NCBI GenBank assembly: GCA_951230915.1
Contig: OX579635.1
Location: 248,001-312,000, forward strand
DNA: 64,000 nucleotides
Direction of reading: 5' to 3'
Source of the DNA: Antitrichia curtipendula
Taxonomy: Eukaryota > Streptophyta > Bryopsida > Hypnales > Leucodontaceae
Part shown: piece by piece, positions 1 to 9,782 of the stretch
Numbering within the stretch: position 1 is the stretch's first letter
Layout: each line of letters starts with the position of its first letter
Notes under the pieces: generated by a model
What the model saw: the letters and a program-made list of their open reading frames with translations, nothing else
Database searches by the model: none
Told to the model about the DNA's origin: nothing
Made by a program: the position numbers and the translations under genes

Positions 1-2155
1 CTGTCTAAGTTTGGCTTGAAGATCTCTCACTTGACTAGTCAGTTCCTCAACTCTCACTGTAAGAAAACAGACTTTTTTGAAACGTCAAAAAATCCGCGAG
101 AATGCGTTGTGTATGACGCAAAATAATCAGTGTTGACGTCTCCTAAAATCCATTCGATTAGACGGGATAAAAACATGTGAAAATCTAGAAGAACGCATCA
201 CTTTTGTACTTGTTTTTTTAAAAACGTGGGTGACAACAAAGTCTACTGAGGTCCTCAGAGGTTGACACGTGGAGGGCACCTGAGTGCCATGGAGGCGCCA
301 CTCGGACGGGCACTGCCATGTAATTTTTTTTTTAACTTGACAACGTCTGACGTGGTGGATGACGTGGAAGTCAGAGAATATGACTTTCTCATCCAACCTA
401 TTTTTTCATCCATCCCGTTCTTTTCATCCAATCCATTTTTTCAAAAAATAATTAGTTAACATAAAATAAAAGTAAACAAAAAAAAAATGTAGAATTCACC
501 AAGAAGTAAAAAAACTTACCATTTACCATCAATTTTATTTTGATGGAAAAATTACATAAAAATGAACATTTTAAGGATCATATTTATATCCATTCTTTGT
601 CCATGGTGCGACAAACAATATGGGATAAATAGCCTACGTTGTTTGAGACGTCTAGCCCGACATCCAACATATTGTTTCAAACATCCAACCCAACGTCCAT
701 CCATCCATTATTTCTTTTTTTTCCAAAATATGCCACGTGGCTACCCTTTGCTAAAAAATTTGTCCATTATGAGACAAACGATATGGAATAATTAGCCTAC
801 GTTGTTTGAAACGTCTAGCTCAATGTTTAGCTCGACGTCTATCCATACATCCATTTATTTTTTTCCAAAATATGTCATGTGGTTGCCCTTCTCTAAATCT
901 ACTTGCTAATGTGGCAGTTTATGTTGTATGCGACGTTTTATAAAAACATAGCCATGTCGCGGTTGACATTGTCACAAACATAGCCGTCCATAGTGACATG
1001 GTTGCATTTTCTGCAAAACACGTATATGTTTTTTGGAACATCTGGCATTTGAAAAAACACGATGCGTTTGTTGCTAAACGCCACCAAAAACGTGCTTTTT
1101 TTATAGTGTCTCCCATCCAGTTTCTTCGTTCCCTTGTTCTGGAATAGACTCTCAACTTCCTTGTATAGGTCAGCGGGGTTGGTCCTCCCCAATAACTCAT
1201 CTATCTTCCGGTTAGACTCCCTTTCACCCGAAAATCTCTCCTTTACTACTCTCAGTTCCTCAATGATCCTAACTATCAGGTCACTTTTCCAGTCAGCTGC
1301 CCAGATGGGATCTTTCTTCCCACTACCCTCAGCTAAGGCCTTACACTTCCCTCGAGTTCTTCTTTCTTCTTCCGGTTTCGAGGATTCCTCTCCAGACATT
1401 TCTTTCTTCACCTCAGTTTTTGGTTCTGGACTAATCTCATACTGGAGTATGACCTGAGCTGCCTTGTAAACTGATCTCTCTTTCTCTCACAGTAGATCTA
1501 GAGATTGGTATAAATGAAACAGGAAAAGGCTAAGGGGTGATGGTTTGGTCTTTCCCATTGCTGCTACCATCTTCAAGACTAAGTCCCTAACTACTTTCCC
1601 ATGATGAACCTTTCTCTCTCCGGAAAGAGCCTTGAAGAGGATATTAGCTAATGTGATGGTAATCCGGGCTGGTCTCTCCGGATTGAGGATTGGTACTAAG
1701 AACTCTAAAATCTTCTTGTGCCTCATGTCTGCACAATCACTCACTGCATACCCATCCTTGGGGTTGACCGGATTCAAAAACTTACCAATACAGAACTTGT
1801 CCGTCCGAGAAGCCCATCCCTCGCCTTCCTGTGGAAATCCATAGACTAGCGCCCACTGCTTCGCTGTCCAGTTGTCCGATTGGGCTCTCAACGTTGCCTC
1901 CCATTCATTGGACGGATCCGTCAGCAACTCTCTCACCATACTCTCGTCCCTCAGGTTCCAGGGTACTTCCAGGAAACCTTGGCACCCGATCTGCGACTGA
2001 TCCTCTTCCAAGCTCTCCTTCTCGTTCTTCTCCTTTGGTATACTCAGAACCACGGTCCGGAACGCGATAGGAACCATCTTTTCTTCTCCCTCAACTTTTA
2101 CCATCTCTATATACTCTTCTAAAGAGGAATCTAAACTCTCCAAGCTTTTCGCCAC
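1..2155 (-). pseudogene. unrecognised transposon-like ORF, interrupted by a CACTA MITE and one stop
   Basis: Reads right to left. An open frame of about 222 codons runs from 2155 to a TGA at 1489-1487. The same frame continues without shift through an acidic and lysine-rich stretch to 1109, where a CACTA element (55-1108) is inserted. Past the element it continues from base 51 to the window edge as a heptad-like, coiled-coil-prone segment (VEELTSQVRDLQAKL). The first part contains the segments NEWEATLRAQSDNWTAKQWA and VYGFPQEGEGWASRTDKF, and later PILNPERPARITITLANILF. The last ends of the two smaller frames are partly MITE sequence. A TAG lies two codons upstream of 2155 and no ATG is in the first 17 codons, so the true start may be in an upstream exon or lost. 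I do not recognise the family. Length, context and decay suggest a mobile-element ORF; this is inference. Confidence 0.55.
55..1108 (-). mobile_element. CACTA non-autonomous element E1, target duplication TCT
   Basis: The left end reads CACTGTAAGAAA and the right end, on the other strand, CACTATAAAAAA. Both are flanked by the 3-bp direct repeat TCT (52-54 and 1109-1111), the target-site duplication length of CACTA (En/Spm) transposons. The 1054 bp carry no transposase. Inside is a tandem duplication of about 150 bp: 598-750 and 760-892 share TGTCCAT, ACAAACRATATGGRATAA, CTACGTTGTTTGARACGTCT and a CCAAAATATGYCAYGTGG block. ACGT tetramers occur 17 times by my count. Internal blocks (ACTTACCAT, GTCCATGGTG, CCATCCATT) are shared with the element at 61668-62879, so the two belong to one family. 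Confidence 0.88.
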
Positions 2156-2640
2156 TCTCTAGATCCCGCACACAGTATCCGGATCCAAGAAACTTTCTTC
2201 TGCTCTCAGTAGGAAAACTCCACAACCGGAAACTCAAACAGCAAAACCCTTATCACTAAGCTCCCACATCAAACTACAACTTGATAGCTCCAAAAGAAAT
2301 CTGGATGTAAAATGAAAGAGGATATGGAAATGATCCCCAATTCTCTTCCCTCAGTTTCCGGTTCCGTAGTCATTGGAGTGACCGTTGTGACTATTATGCG
2401 GAGTTTCTATCCGTTTCTTCTTTCCGGTTGATTTCCAATAGGGTCCGTTGGAACGGTTTTGAGTTCTGATTCCGCGTCCGGTATGTGTGGAATTCCGTTG
2501 GCTCTCCAGATTTTTCTTTCCGGTTTCTGGTTTCCGGTTAAATGGGTCAGTCTAACTATTCCCGCTTAATCATTTCACCTAACTTGGATCCTCTAATATT
2601 TTCTCTTCTATATTTTTAGAGTTTTATACCCTTTTAGCCC
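2156..2640 (-). other. leader of the minus-strand ORF with repeated AACCGGAAA motifs
   Basis: No ORF. The motif TTTCCGGTT or its complement recurs near 2226, 2357, 2425, 2518 and 2531, with variants (GTCCGGTA near 2479) between. Position just upstream of the minus-strand ORF suggests its untranslated leader or promoter; function is unknown. Confidence 0.3.
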
Positions 2641-2773
2641 ATAGAAGATAAAAAAAAATATAATAAATGTAAGTCTCTTGCTTCTAAATCTATACTAACA
2701 AACTCAATCCTGTTTTTTAGGTTGCCACAATAGATTAACAAAACGTAGGGTATCTTAGTAGGATAAAATAGTT

Positions 2774-2870
2774 GCCATGTTTGCACCCGTGGTCGTCCCA
2801 TTTCCCGAAGTCGCCTTGCAACCTGCACCCAAAGTCGCCCTGGTCTCCGTACCTGCAGTCGCCTTTGATG
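2774..2870 (+). repeat. GTCGCC-motif cluster 1
   Basis: Four degenerate copies of CACCCGTGGTCGYCC / GAAGTCGCC-type units spaced about 20-30 bases. This locally GC-rich patch resembles clusters at 4745-5265 and 8355-8565. No coding frame supports it. Confidence 0.4.
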
Positions 2871-3052
2871 ACGTGGTTTTTTCTTTCCACGTCACTGCCA
2901 CGTAGGAAAATTTTGGGCAGCCCAAAATGGAATCCAAATTTCCTATTAGACGCTTTATTCTTTTTTGTTGGACGCTTGTCCTATAGGACATGTCACGTGT
3001 GACGTCCAACATGTCACCAATATCCCAGAACATGTCCGACAAGACAACCCTA

Positions 3053-3180
3053 GGGACAACTGCAAGTCTAGGACAGGGGAAGAACAATCGTTTCAAATCT
3101 AGGCATTGTATTGATGGTGGAATGCATTGTAGGGTTTAGGATTTAGGATTCAAGCCTAAAATCGTTGAGTACATAACATG
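3053..3180 (+). repeat. inverted repeat, left arm (pairs with 4622-4756)
   Basis: About 128 bases pair with the reverse complement of 4622-4756. Shared blocks include TCAAATCTAGGCATT, GATGGTGGAATGCATTGTAG, GGGTTTAG and GTTGAGTACA. The identity is roughly 85-90% by eye. The arms enclose about 1.44 kb without a gene, so this is probably an old foldback or terminal-inverted-repeat element. Confidence 0.7.
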
Positions 3181-4621
3181 AAAAAAATAGTTTAAATTCC
3201 AATGTCAGCATGTCAAGATTAGCAAACATCCTTGTACAAAATATTTATAGAGAATCACATAAGTAGAATATTTTATATTTTATATTTTATTCTCGAAGAT
3301 TATATTCTTGCCCACATCTGAAGCTTTGATTCATTCTATTTGGACTAGTGTTGAGAAAGTTATAGACAATTTTAGTTTTTAGGCAGTTTAAGCATCTTTT
3401 TGAAAAAAATAATTATAGAATCCATTTTTTAATGCAATTTTTAGGATTTTTCAATAACAATTTGTTATGTTAGGTTAAGTTTTTTTTTAGAAAAATCCGT
3501 TGTTGGGATTATTGTGTTTCATTTTCACCTTAGAGTTATTAACGGTTTAGTTATTCCTTCAATCTTGATCTTTCATCTTCTTAATACATTTTTAATGAAT
3601 GAAAATTAAATGTTTTTTTCTTGAATTCTTTCCTAGATTCTCAACTCAATTATTCAACATAAAACATTAGAAAATCAAAATGAGTAGTGCAAAGATTTTA
3701 AGGTAAGAAGGTTGGGAAGCCCCAAAATCTAGTTGATCAAGGTGTAAAAAAACTTGTTTTCTTCATTTTAAATGCAATTGTCTTACAATCTACATAGTCC
3801 AAATTTTGTTCATTTTTTCCATGCATTCTTACATTAATTAAGTATTAAATCCTACGATTATATATGTAAAAAAAAAAATTCTTCAAGTTTTTTGCTCTTT
3901 CCAATAGTAATGGCAATTTTGAGTGGTTTTTGATGGTAGAAACGCCTTGGGACTGCAAGGGATAAAGTACACTTGAAAAATAATCTTGTAAAAATATACA
4001 ATACTAAGAATGATAATTTGGTGTGATTTTATTTAACTTCTAAGGGTCTACATTACTTCAAAATATTTTAAATTATCATCGGCGTATGTATCTACTTTAT
4101 CATACATCATTTTTCAATTTCACTTGGGATTTGGGAAGCATCATTATATACTTTTAAAACCATTGAAAGCCATAGAAACTTCCATTCTATACATTCCAAT
4201 AGCTTTCACATTCAATTATATTTTATTAATAAATGTAATAACTAAGATGATTGGTGGAGGCAAAATAAAATCCATTGGGTAAGTGAGGGCTTTCCTAAGC
4301 CTCCATCTCTTAGCTCCCAAATTCATGAAGCACCTAGCAATTGTTTCCACAATACCTTGCAATTGAATGAAATCATACCAAGTTGTTCTTTCTAATAATA
4401 TAAATATTTTAAAATTCTTTTGAAAAGGTAGTTTAAGGATTGTAAAATAATTTGATTCAGAAAATGATTGATTATTGTTTTTCTTTTAGAGGATTTTGTA
4501 CAAGGAAATGCATTGGTAAGCTTGATTTTGTACCGTTTAGTTGTCTTGGCTATGAGCCCTGAATACATCTAAAAAGAACTTAAAATAGATTTTGAGAAGG
4601 TAGAACTTAATCTTGTTTTTG
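3181..4621. other. AT-rich interior of the 3053/4756 inverted repeat
   Basis: No ORF of note. Bases about 3740-3965 are a diverged copy, in reverse, of the dispersed repeat seen at 29544-30866: an ACAATCTACATAG block, then CCTACGATTATAT, then GGCAATTTTGAGTGGTTTTTG. Nothing else is recognised. Confidence 0.4.
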
Positions 4622-4756
4622 CATGTTTTGTACTCAACAATTTTAGGCCCAAACCCTAAATTGTAAACCCTAAACCCTACAATGCATTCCACCATCAATA
4701 TAATGCCTAGATTTGAAATGGTTGTTCTTCCCCCTATCCTAGACCTACGATTGCCC
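4622..4756 (-). repeat. inverted repeat, right arm, with telo-box-like AAACCCTAA
   Basis: Reverse complement of 3053-3180. It contains two AAACCCTAAA-type motifs at about 4653-4683. These resemble the plant telo-box or interstitial telomere-like sequence but make only two or three units, so no telomeric array. Confidence 0.65.
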
Positions 4757-5265
4757 TGTTCTTGAAAGCGGAATTTTCAAACCTTTAATTTTCCTACGCT
4801 TGGACCCATTGTTCCCCTATCTATAGTCACCTCCTATTCTTGAAAGCGGGATTTTCATATCTTCAATTTCCCTCTACCTAGACCCGCGGTCGCCCCTTTT
4901 GAAAAAGCGGGATTTTCAAACATTCAGTTTTCCTCCGCTTAGACCCGTTGTTGCCCCACCCACGATTGCCCCTTGTGGAAAAGTGGGATTTTCAAACCTT
5001 GAATTTCTCTCCTTCTGGACGAGCAATCACCCCACGCACGGTCGCCTCTTGAAGTAAAGTAGGATTTTCAAACCTTAAATTTCCCTCCTCCTGGATGCAC
5101 CATCATTCTTTGTGGAAAAGCAAGATTTTCAAACATTTAGTTTCCCTCCGCTTGGACCCGCGGTCGCCCTTTTTTGGTATTCAATGGTTTTGCATCCCTC
5201 CTAGACACGCGGTTGCCCTCCACCTACGGTCGCCTGCCTACTCCCCCGGTCACCTACCAAGAGAC
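4745..5265 (+). repeat. degenerate tandem array, 60-78 bp units, GCGGTCGCC motif
   Basis: Six units each contain GGGATTTTCAAACMTT, a TTTCCCTCC block and a GACCCGCGGTCGCCCC-like block. The ATTTTCA anchors lie near 4771, 4848, 4910, 4986, 5061 and 5121, giving irregular spacing of about 61-78. The tail (5150-5265) keeps only the GTCGCC motif. The array is an old minisatellite with no sensible translation. Confidence 0.6.
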
Positions 5266-5599
5266 TACGGGTACTTAATTAAGGCTGCTCTGGAGCTAGT
5301 GGTCATCACTTCTTTTAGCTCTGTGCATTATCTTTCATTTGCTTCCTACGGTTGACTTCTTGCTCAAATCTAGGAGGTTGGATCTCGTACCTACTTTACA
5401 TATAACCATTATCAAATTTTAGCTTTTTTGACAAACTTTGGAACCAAAATTGTAATTGCGTATGCATTTGTAAATGTTTTAGTGGAGTACACTATTATGT
5501 TTGGATAGAATTGTTCGTGTTAGAACTCTAGGCACGTATTGTAGAATTTAAATAGGTTTTGGTTTGTTGGCCCAAGCTCCAAGGTGAAAACCATATTCG
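5266..5599. other. no gene seen
   Basis: AT-rich sequence between the tandem array and the ATG at 5600. No recognised repeat or ORF. Confidence 0.4.
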
Positions 5600-5610
5600 A
5601 TGGCTCCTAC

Positions 5611-6745
5611 CACTATAAGGGAAATGGGCCCAAATTGACTGTATTTTTGACAAAAAAGTGTCCAAAATGACCACCATAACTTTTGGAACTTGGCACTCTG
5701 TCAACGTGTTCATATTGCAACCTCTTTCAAAATCTTGTCAATTTTTCTGTCAATTTTTGTGTTTACCATGGTGTTTTAAGTGAGGAGAAGACAAGTCCTT
5801 TATACAAGTGGGGTGGTAGGGAGGTAAGACAAAACATGTGGAATATCTAATGGAAGCTCCACCGCTCATAGTTTAGTGAAAATTAAGTAGGAATAATGGT
5901 TAAAGTAGAATTTCAGACCTAATTTAAGCATAGTAGAATACAAAATTTTAGAAAACTTCGAACTAAAAAATGTGGTATTTCAAACTAAATTTTATGTTCA
6001 AAAATCCGTTTGAGATTTAAAGCTTCCAATCAAAAGTTATAGACAAATTTCAGTGAGGGATTGGAAGGGACATTTGTTTTTACAATTTCAAACATCCTCA
6101 CTAAAATTTTCTTATAACTTTTGATTGGAAGCTTTAAATCTCAAACGGATTTTTGGACATAAAATTTGGTTTGAAATAACACATTTTCTTAGTTTAAAAT
6201 TCAAGAAAAAAAGTTATTCTACTATGTTAAAATTAGGTCTAAAATTCCACTTTAATCTTTATTCCTAAACTATGAGCGGTGGAGCTCCTAACCCTCATAT
6301 ACATATCCCATATGGGTTGTCTTACCTCTTACCAACCCACTTGTATAAAGTACTTGTCTTCTTATCATTTCTAACTTCAAGATTAATTGCATTCAAAGTT
6401 GAAGTGCTTATTTAACAAAATGATCTTGAAAGTAGTGTTTAAAGTTATGGAAGTCTAATTCTAAAATGCATAATGTGCTTTTGAAATTTTAATTTCTTTT
6501 TTACGTAAAAATGTTTTGGTTGCGAATGTGAAAAATTGGCAATCCTTCCTACGTGGCAAAAATTCAAATAATTACAATTTTTTTGGTGAAAAAGCATGAT
6601 GACGTGTATTTTTGTCCGAAATGACAGCCAAATTGACATAATCATGTCAATTAGATGTCCGAATCAAGTACTCCTAATCTACAACACTATTGACAAAATT
6701 CTGTCAATTTTTTTTGTCAAATAGGACACAGTTTCCCTTGTAGTG
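5611..6745 (+). mobile_element. CACTA non-autonomous element E2 with long hairpin core
   Basis: The left end reads CACTATAAGGGAAATGGG and the right end, on the opposite strand, CACTACAAGGGAAACTGTG. Flanks are TAC (5608-5610) and TAT (6746-6748), a 3-bp target duplication with one change. No transposase is encoded. The centre (5784-6364) is a near-perfect inverted repeat of about 290-base arms. Hairpin elements elsewhere in the window have related arms, for example the shared block TCCAATCAAAAGTTAT. Confidence 0.82.
5784..6364. repeat. hairpin-forming inverted repeat inside E2
   Basis: The arms mirror around about 6074. AAGACAAGT with TTATACAAGTGGG on the left pairs with CCCACTTGTATAAAG and ACTTGTCTT on the right. 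CCACCGCTCATAGTTTAG pairs with CTAAACTATGAGCGGTGG, and TTTAAAGCTTCCAATC with GATTGGAAGCTTTAAA. If transcribed, it would fold into a long double-stranded RNA. Confidence 0.85.
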
Positions 6746-7295
6746 TATGGAGAAGAAGATCAAGAAGAAAGGAGAACGCCAACGTAGACAACAACACATC
6801 TTGGTGAATCCCAATGTCTTGGCACATCGAGGTTGGGATAGAACTCAAGGAGATTGGTTGTTGCCGATTTGTAAGTTATTTGTGGAGTAGTGCCATATTG
6901 ACAAGCTATTTCCACATCATCGGCACAAGACACACCTGAAGATGAATTGCGCCAATCTGCATTATTGCACTAATGATGCCTTTGTACAAAGATGTATCGA
7001 AGTGTATCGAATGTTGTACGATATACAGAACGTGACTAGGAACAAAATGCCATTATTCATATGTTAAATGGTGTATGTAGAGTTAATCTTGGCCCAAAGT
7101 GTGGATTGGTCCACCATCACAGCATCGAAGTATGTCATTGTTCCAAAGACAAAATACATCGCTAAAACAGGCCTTTTCCAAAATTTACGGGCCGGGCTAG
7201 GGCAAGCGAACGGTATCAAAGAAGGAGTGCCCAATGAAGAGTACGTGTGGTCAACTCATTCAAGTTCAGAAAGCGATGACGACTTGGATGAATAA

Positions 7296-8330
7296 ATGAC
7301 TTCACATACAACAGACAAAAATTTATTTGTGATGGTACATAAAGAAGGAAATATTGCACAAGAGATCACGCCATCAACAATATGTGTACAACCTCTTGCT
7401 ATAATGGAACCGGTGGAGGTCCCTCATCCTGAAAAAACATGAGAAGCTTGGATACTGACTATGTGGTCAAACTTCAAGCGTGAATTGAAAGTGGGCAAGT
7501 AGCTCTGTCAAAGCAACAAAGTGAGTAGGAGGACCTAAAGACATTTTAGCTCAACTTCTTTAGTCGATTGGGTGGAGGATCTAGCTCAACTACTAGCGTA
7601 GTGGCACAAAAGTGGCTTGCTAAAATTTTGGAACTATGCAAGATAGAAGAAGAATGGTGCGTCATAGAAAATAGAGGCGTGCAGGAGGCTCATGCAAAGT
7701 TAAATCACTTGAATGAGATTGCAGACCGAGCTCCCCTTGACCGTGTCACGCTTGAAACATCTCAAATGGAAGTAGCTGAGCTAAAGGAAAAGTTTGTTGC
7801 TTCTCTCAAGTTTGAAGGAAACTTGGAACATAACAATGAGCTGCTGAAAATGCACAAACTTTTCAAGAAAATTCCAACAAATTTGGCAACAAGATAGATG
7901 GGAGGATGAAGACCTCATTGAGTTACATAGCCACATAGGGAAGAGAGAAAGGCAATTGCCCAAATTGAGGCTGAAAAGAAGGAAAGAGAAGAGAAGGGAA
8001 AGATGGATGTTGCATGATGTAGCTCAATTGCGGTGGTCGTAGGACTACATACTTTTTGCTAACATGTATCTATAAAATGGATTCTATCCATTTTGAATTT
8101 TTTCTAGCGAATATGGTGAATTCCCTTCCTTGCATTGATGTTTCAAAATATATATGAATATGGAATCTTTTATTTTACATGTTGTAGAAGTTCTAAATAT
8201 TTTATAACTCTGTAAATATTATATTTTTGCCATTTTCTGCCATTATTGTACGTACATAATAATAACACAGCAAAAAAATGATGTCTCCCAACTCGAGAAG
8301 GCAAATGAAGTGTTGTAAAAAAAGGAGAAT
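7296..8330 (+). other. decayed continuation with a 109-codon coiled-coil-like frame at 7568-7897
   Basis: The frame of the preceding pseudogene continues after 7295 with stops. From about 7560 a different frame is open to 7897, rich in E, K and L (AQKWLAKILELCKIEEEWC, then HAKLNHLNEIADRAPLDRV), suggesting a coiled coil. It starts with an ATG at 7568, but LNFFSRL lies just upstream in the same frame, so the ATG need not be the real start. It is probably a frame-shifted 3' part of the same mobile-element gene. Bases 7898-8330 hold nothing recognised. Confidence 0.35.
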
Positions 8331-8354
8331 TTTTTACCCACATTCCCTTCTATA

Positions 8355-8565
8355 GCAGATCTGTGGTCGCCAGCATCCCAGTCGTCAAAACTACAGGACC
8401 CACGATTGCCCTACTTGGACCCGTAGTCGCCCTTTTCTAACCCATGGTTGCCCTTGTCTGACCTGCGGTCGCTCTCCTTGGAGCCGTGGTCACCATTCTT
8501 TAACCCACGTTCGTGCTCGTTGGACCCGCGGTCGCCTCCTTTCAGCCATGGTCTTTCAACAATAG
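8355..8565 (+). repeat. GTCGCC-motif cluster 3, about 28-bp units
   Basis: Repeated CTTGGACCCGYRGTCGCCC-like units occur near 8360, 8395, 8418, 8442, 8465, 8485 and 8525. They share their core with 4745-5265 but are spaced about 22-40 bases. The small ORF here is only the repeat read in frame. Confidence 0.5.
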
Positions 8566-8863
8566 TCACTTGTTCACCAGAAGTCCCTAGAGCCGCTCAT
8601 AGGGTGACCTCCAATCCAAAGAGTTGTGCAATATAAAACCAGAAGGGCACCATTTGCTTCTCACCTTACTCCAATGATAAAATTCTCAACTTGAATCTTT
8701 GAATGAAGCTTCTTGCGGATGTTTTGGTTTTTTGGAAGGCAACAACCTTACTTGGAGGGGTTTTGAAGAGCACTCTTAGTGGAGTGGCTTTTTCATTATT
8801 TCTTTTAATTATTAGGTGATCAATAAGGTAATTTTCTTGTGAGATCCGTTGCGATTCTACAAG

Positions 8864-9782
8864 ATGGCTAGTCGAGGTGTTTCGAGGACTACAAGTGGAA
8901 GCGATATGCATAGGGCCACAAAGGAATGGGACCCTTGGCTAGTACTGTGCAAAGTAGAAGATAATTCCTTCTATCCAAGGAAATGCAGATTTTGTGGGTG
9001 GAGCAAAGCATTTGTATGAAAGAGTATTTTTTCTCACTTTGGATATGGCGGCTCAAACATAACGAATCGTTGTCCACGTATCTTTGCAACTATAATCCAA
9101 AGATTTAGGAATTGTGGCTGGGTGGTTCCAAGGTTCATGAGCTACAAAAAAATGTAGATCGGCAAGGTATAGGCAATGCGAACGATGCTGTTGTTGAGTC
9201 CCTTCTTCAGCATAGCAAAGGATCTGTGGATCCTATTGATACAAATGAACCATCGACTCCTAATCTAGATTCAGTGGATAATACTCCAACTACAATTGAG
9301 AGGAAGAGAATTATTCCTTCTATTTCCTGTCAAAGAAGTATGGATGAAGCATTACAAGTGGGTTGCAAGCAACAACTAGATAAGATGTGGGCTTCATTTT
9401 TTTATGAAGCCAACATTGCATTTAATGTCGTGTAACATCCAGCCTTCATAAACGCAGTGAAGGAAATAGCAAGCGCAAGATTTGTGTACTAACCACCATC
9501 ATACAATGAGGTGCGCACAAAAATGGTAGATGCAAAACTAGCAGTTGTAAAGGTCGTGGTCTTTGAGCGGACAAAGCACTCTATTGAGCAATATGGAAAA
9601 ACTATTTGTTTAGATGGAAAGACTAATACCAATACTCGTCCGTTGGTTATCATGATGCCTGTTTGTCCAGCCGAGGATGTTTTTTGGGTTCGGTGGACTA
9701 CACTGGAAAGAAGAAGGACATTCTCTACATAGTGGATTTGATGACACAATACATAGAGCAGATTGGTCCTACATAGGTTGCA
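8864..9782 (+). pseudogene. hAT-superfamily transposase, N-terminal half, decayed and truncated
   Basis: From the ATG at 8864 the frame gives KEWDPWLVLCKV and a BED-type zinc finger: CRFC at about 8983, then SHFGYGGSNITNRC. A TGA interrupts it near 9017 and a frameshift occurs near 9100. The next frame (9112-9732, with TAA at 9433 and 9490) reads PAFINAVKEIASA, then PPSYNEVRTKM, then CLDGKTNTNTRPLVIMMPV. That is the DUF659 region of plant hAT transposases, where the family usually has a DGW motif; here it is DGK. Beyond 9690 another frame reads DYTGKKKDILYIVDLMTQYI, typical of the same domain. The catalytic C-terminal half is absent because the sequence joins reversed CACTA DNA at about 9771-9782. 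Confidence 0.8.

Larger units (their letters stand above)
5600..7295 (+). pseudogene. unrecognised ORF split by a CACTA MITE nine bases after its ATG codon begins
   Basis: An ATG at 5600-5602 follows an in-frame TGA; its second to fourth codons reach base 5610, where element E2 (5611-6745) begins. After E2 and one target copy, the frame continues from 6749 as a basic region (EKKIKKKGERQRRQQ) and then NPNVLAHRGWDRTQGDWLL. TAG follows at about 6881 and TAA just before 7068, then a 75-codon stretch ending in an acidic tail (SSSESDDDLDE). All parts share one frame, so decay is by point stops, not shifts. The basic N-terminus and acidic C-terminus suggest a nucleic-acid-associated protein. I do not recognise the family; a transposon-encoded accessory ORF is likely from context. 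Confidence 0.5.

Noticed and set aside
4650..4685. Interstitial telomere
   Set aside because: Only two or three AAACCCTAA-like units, inside an inverted repeat.
4745..5265. CRISPR-like appearance of the repeat array
   Set aside because: Spacing is irregular, the 'spacers' are themselves related, and the genome is eukaryotic.
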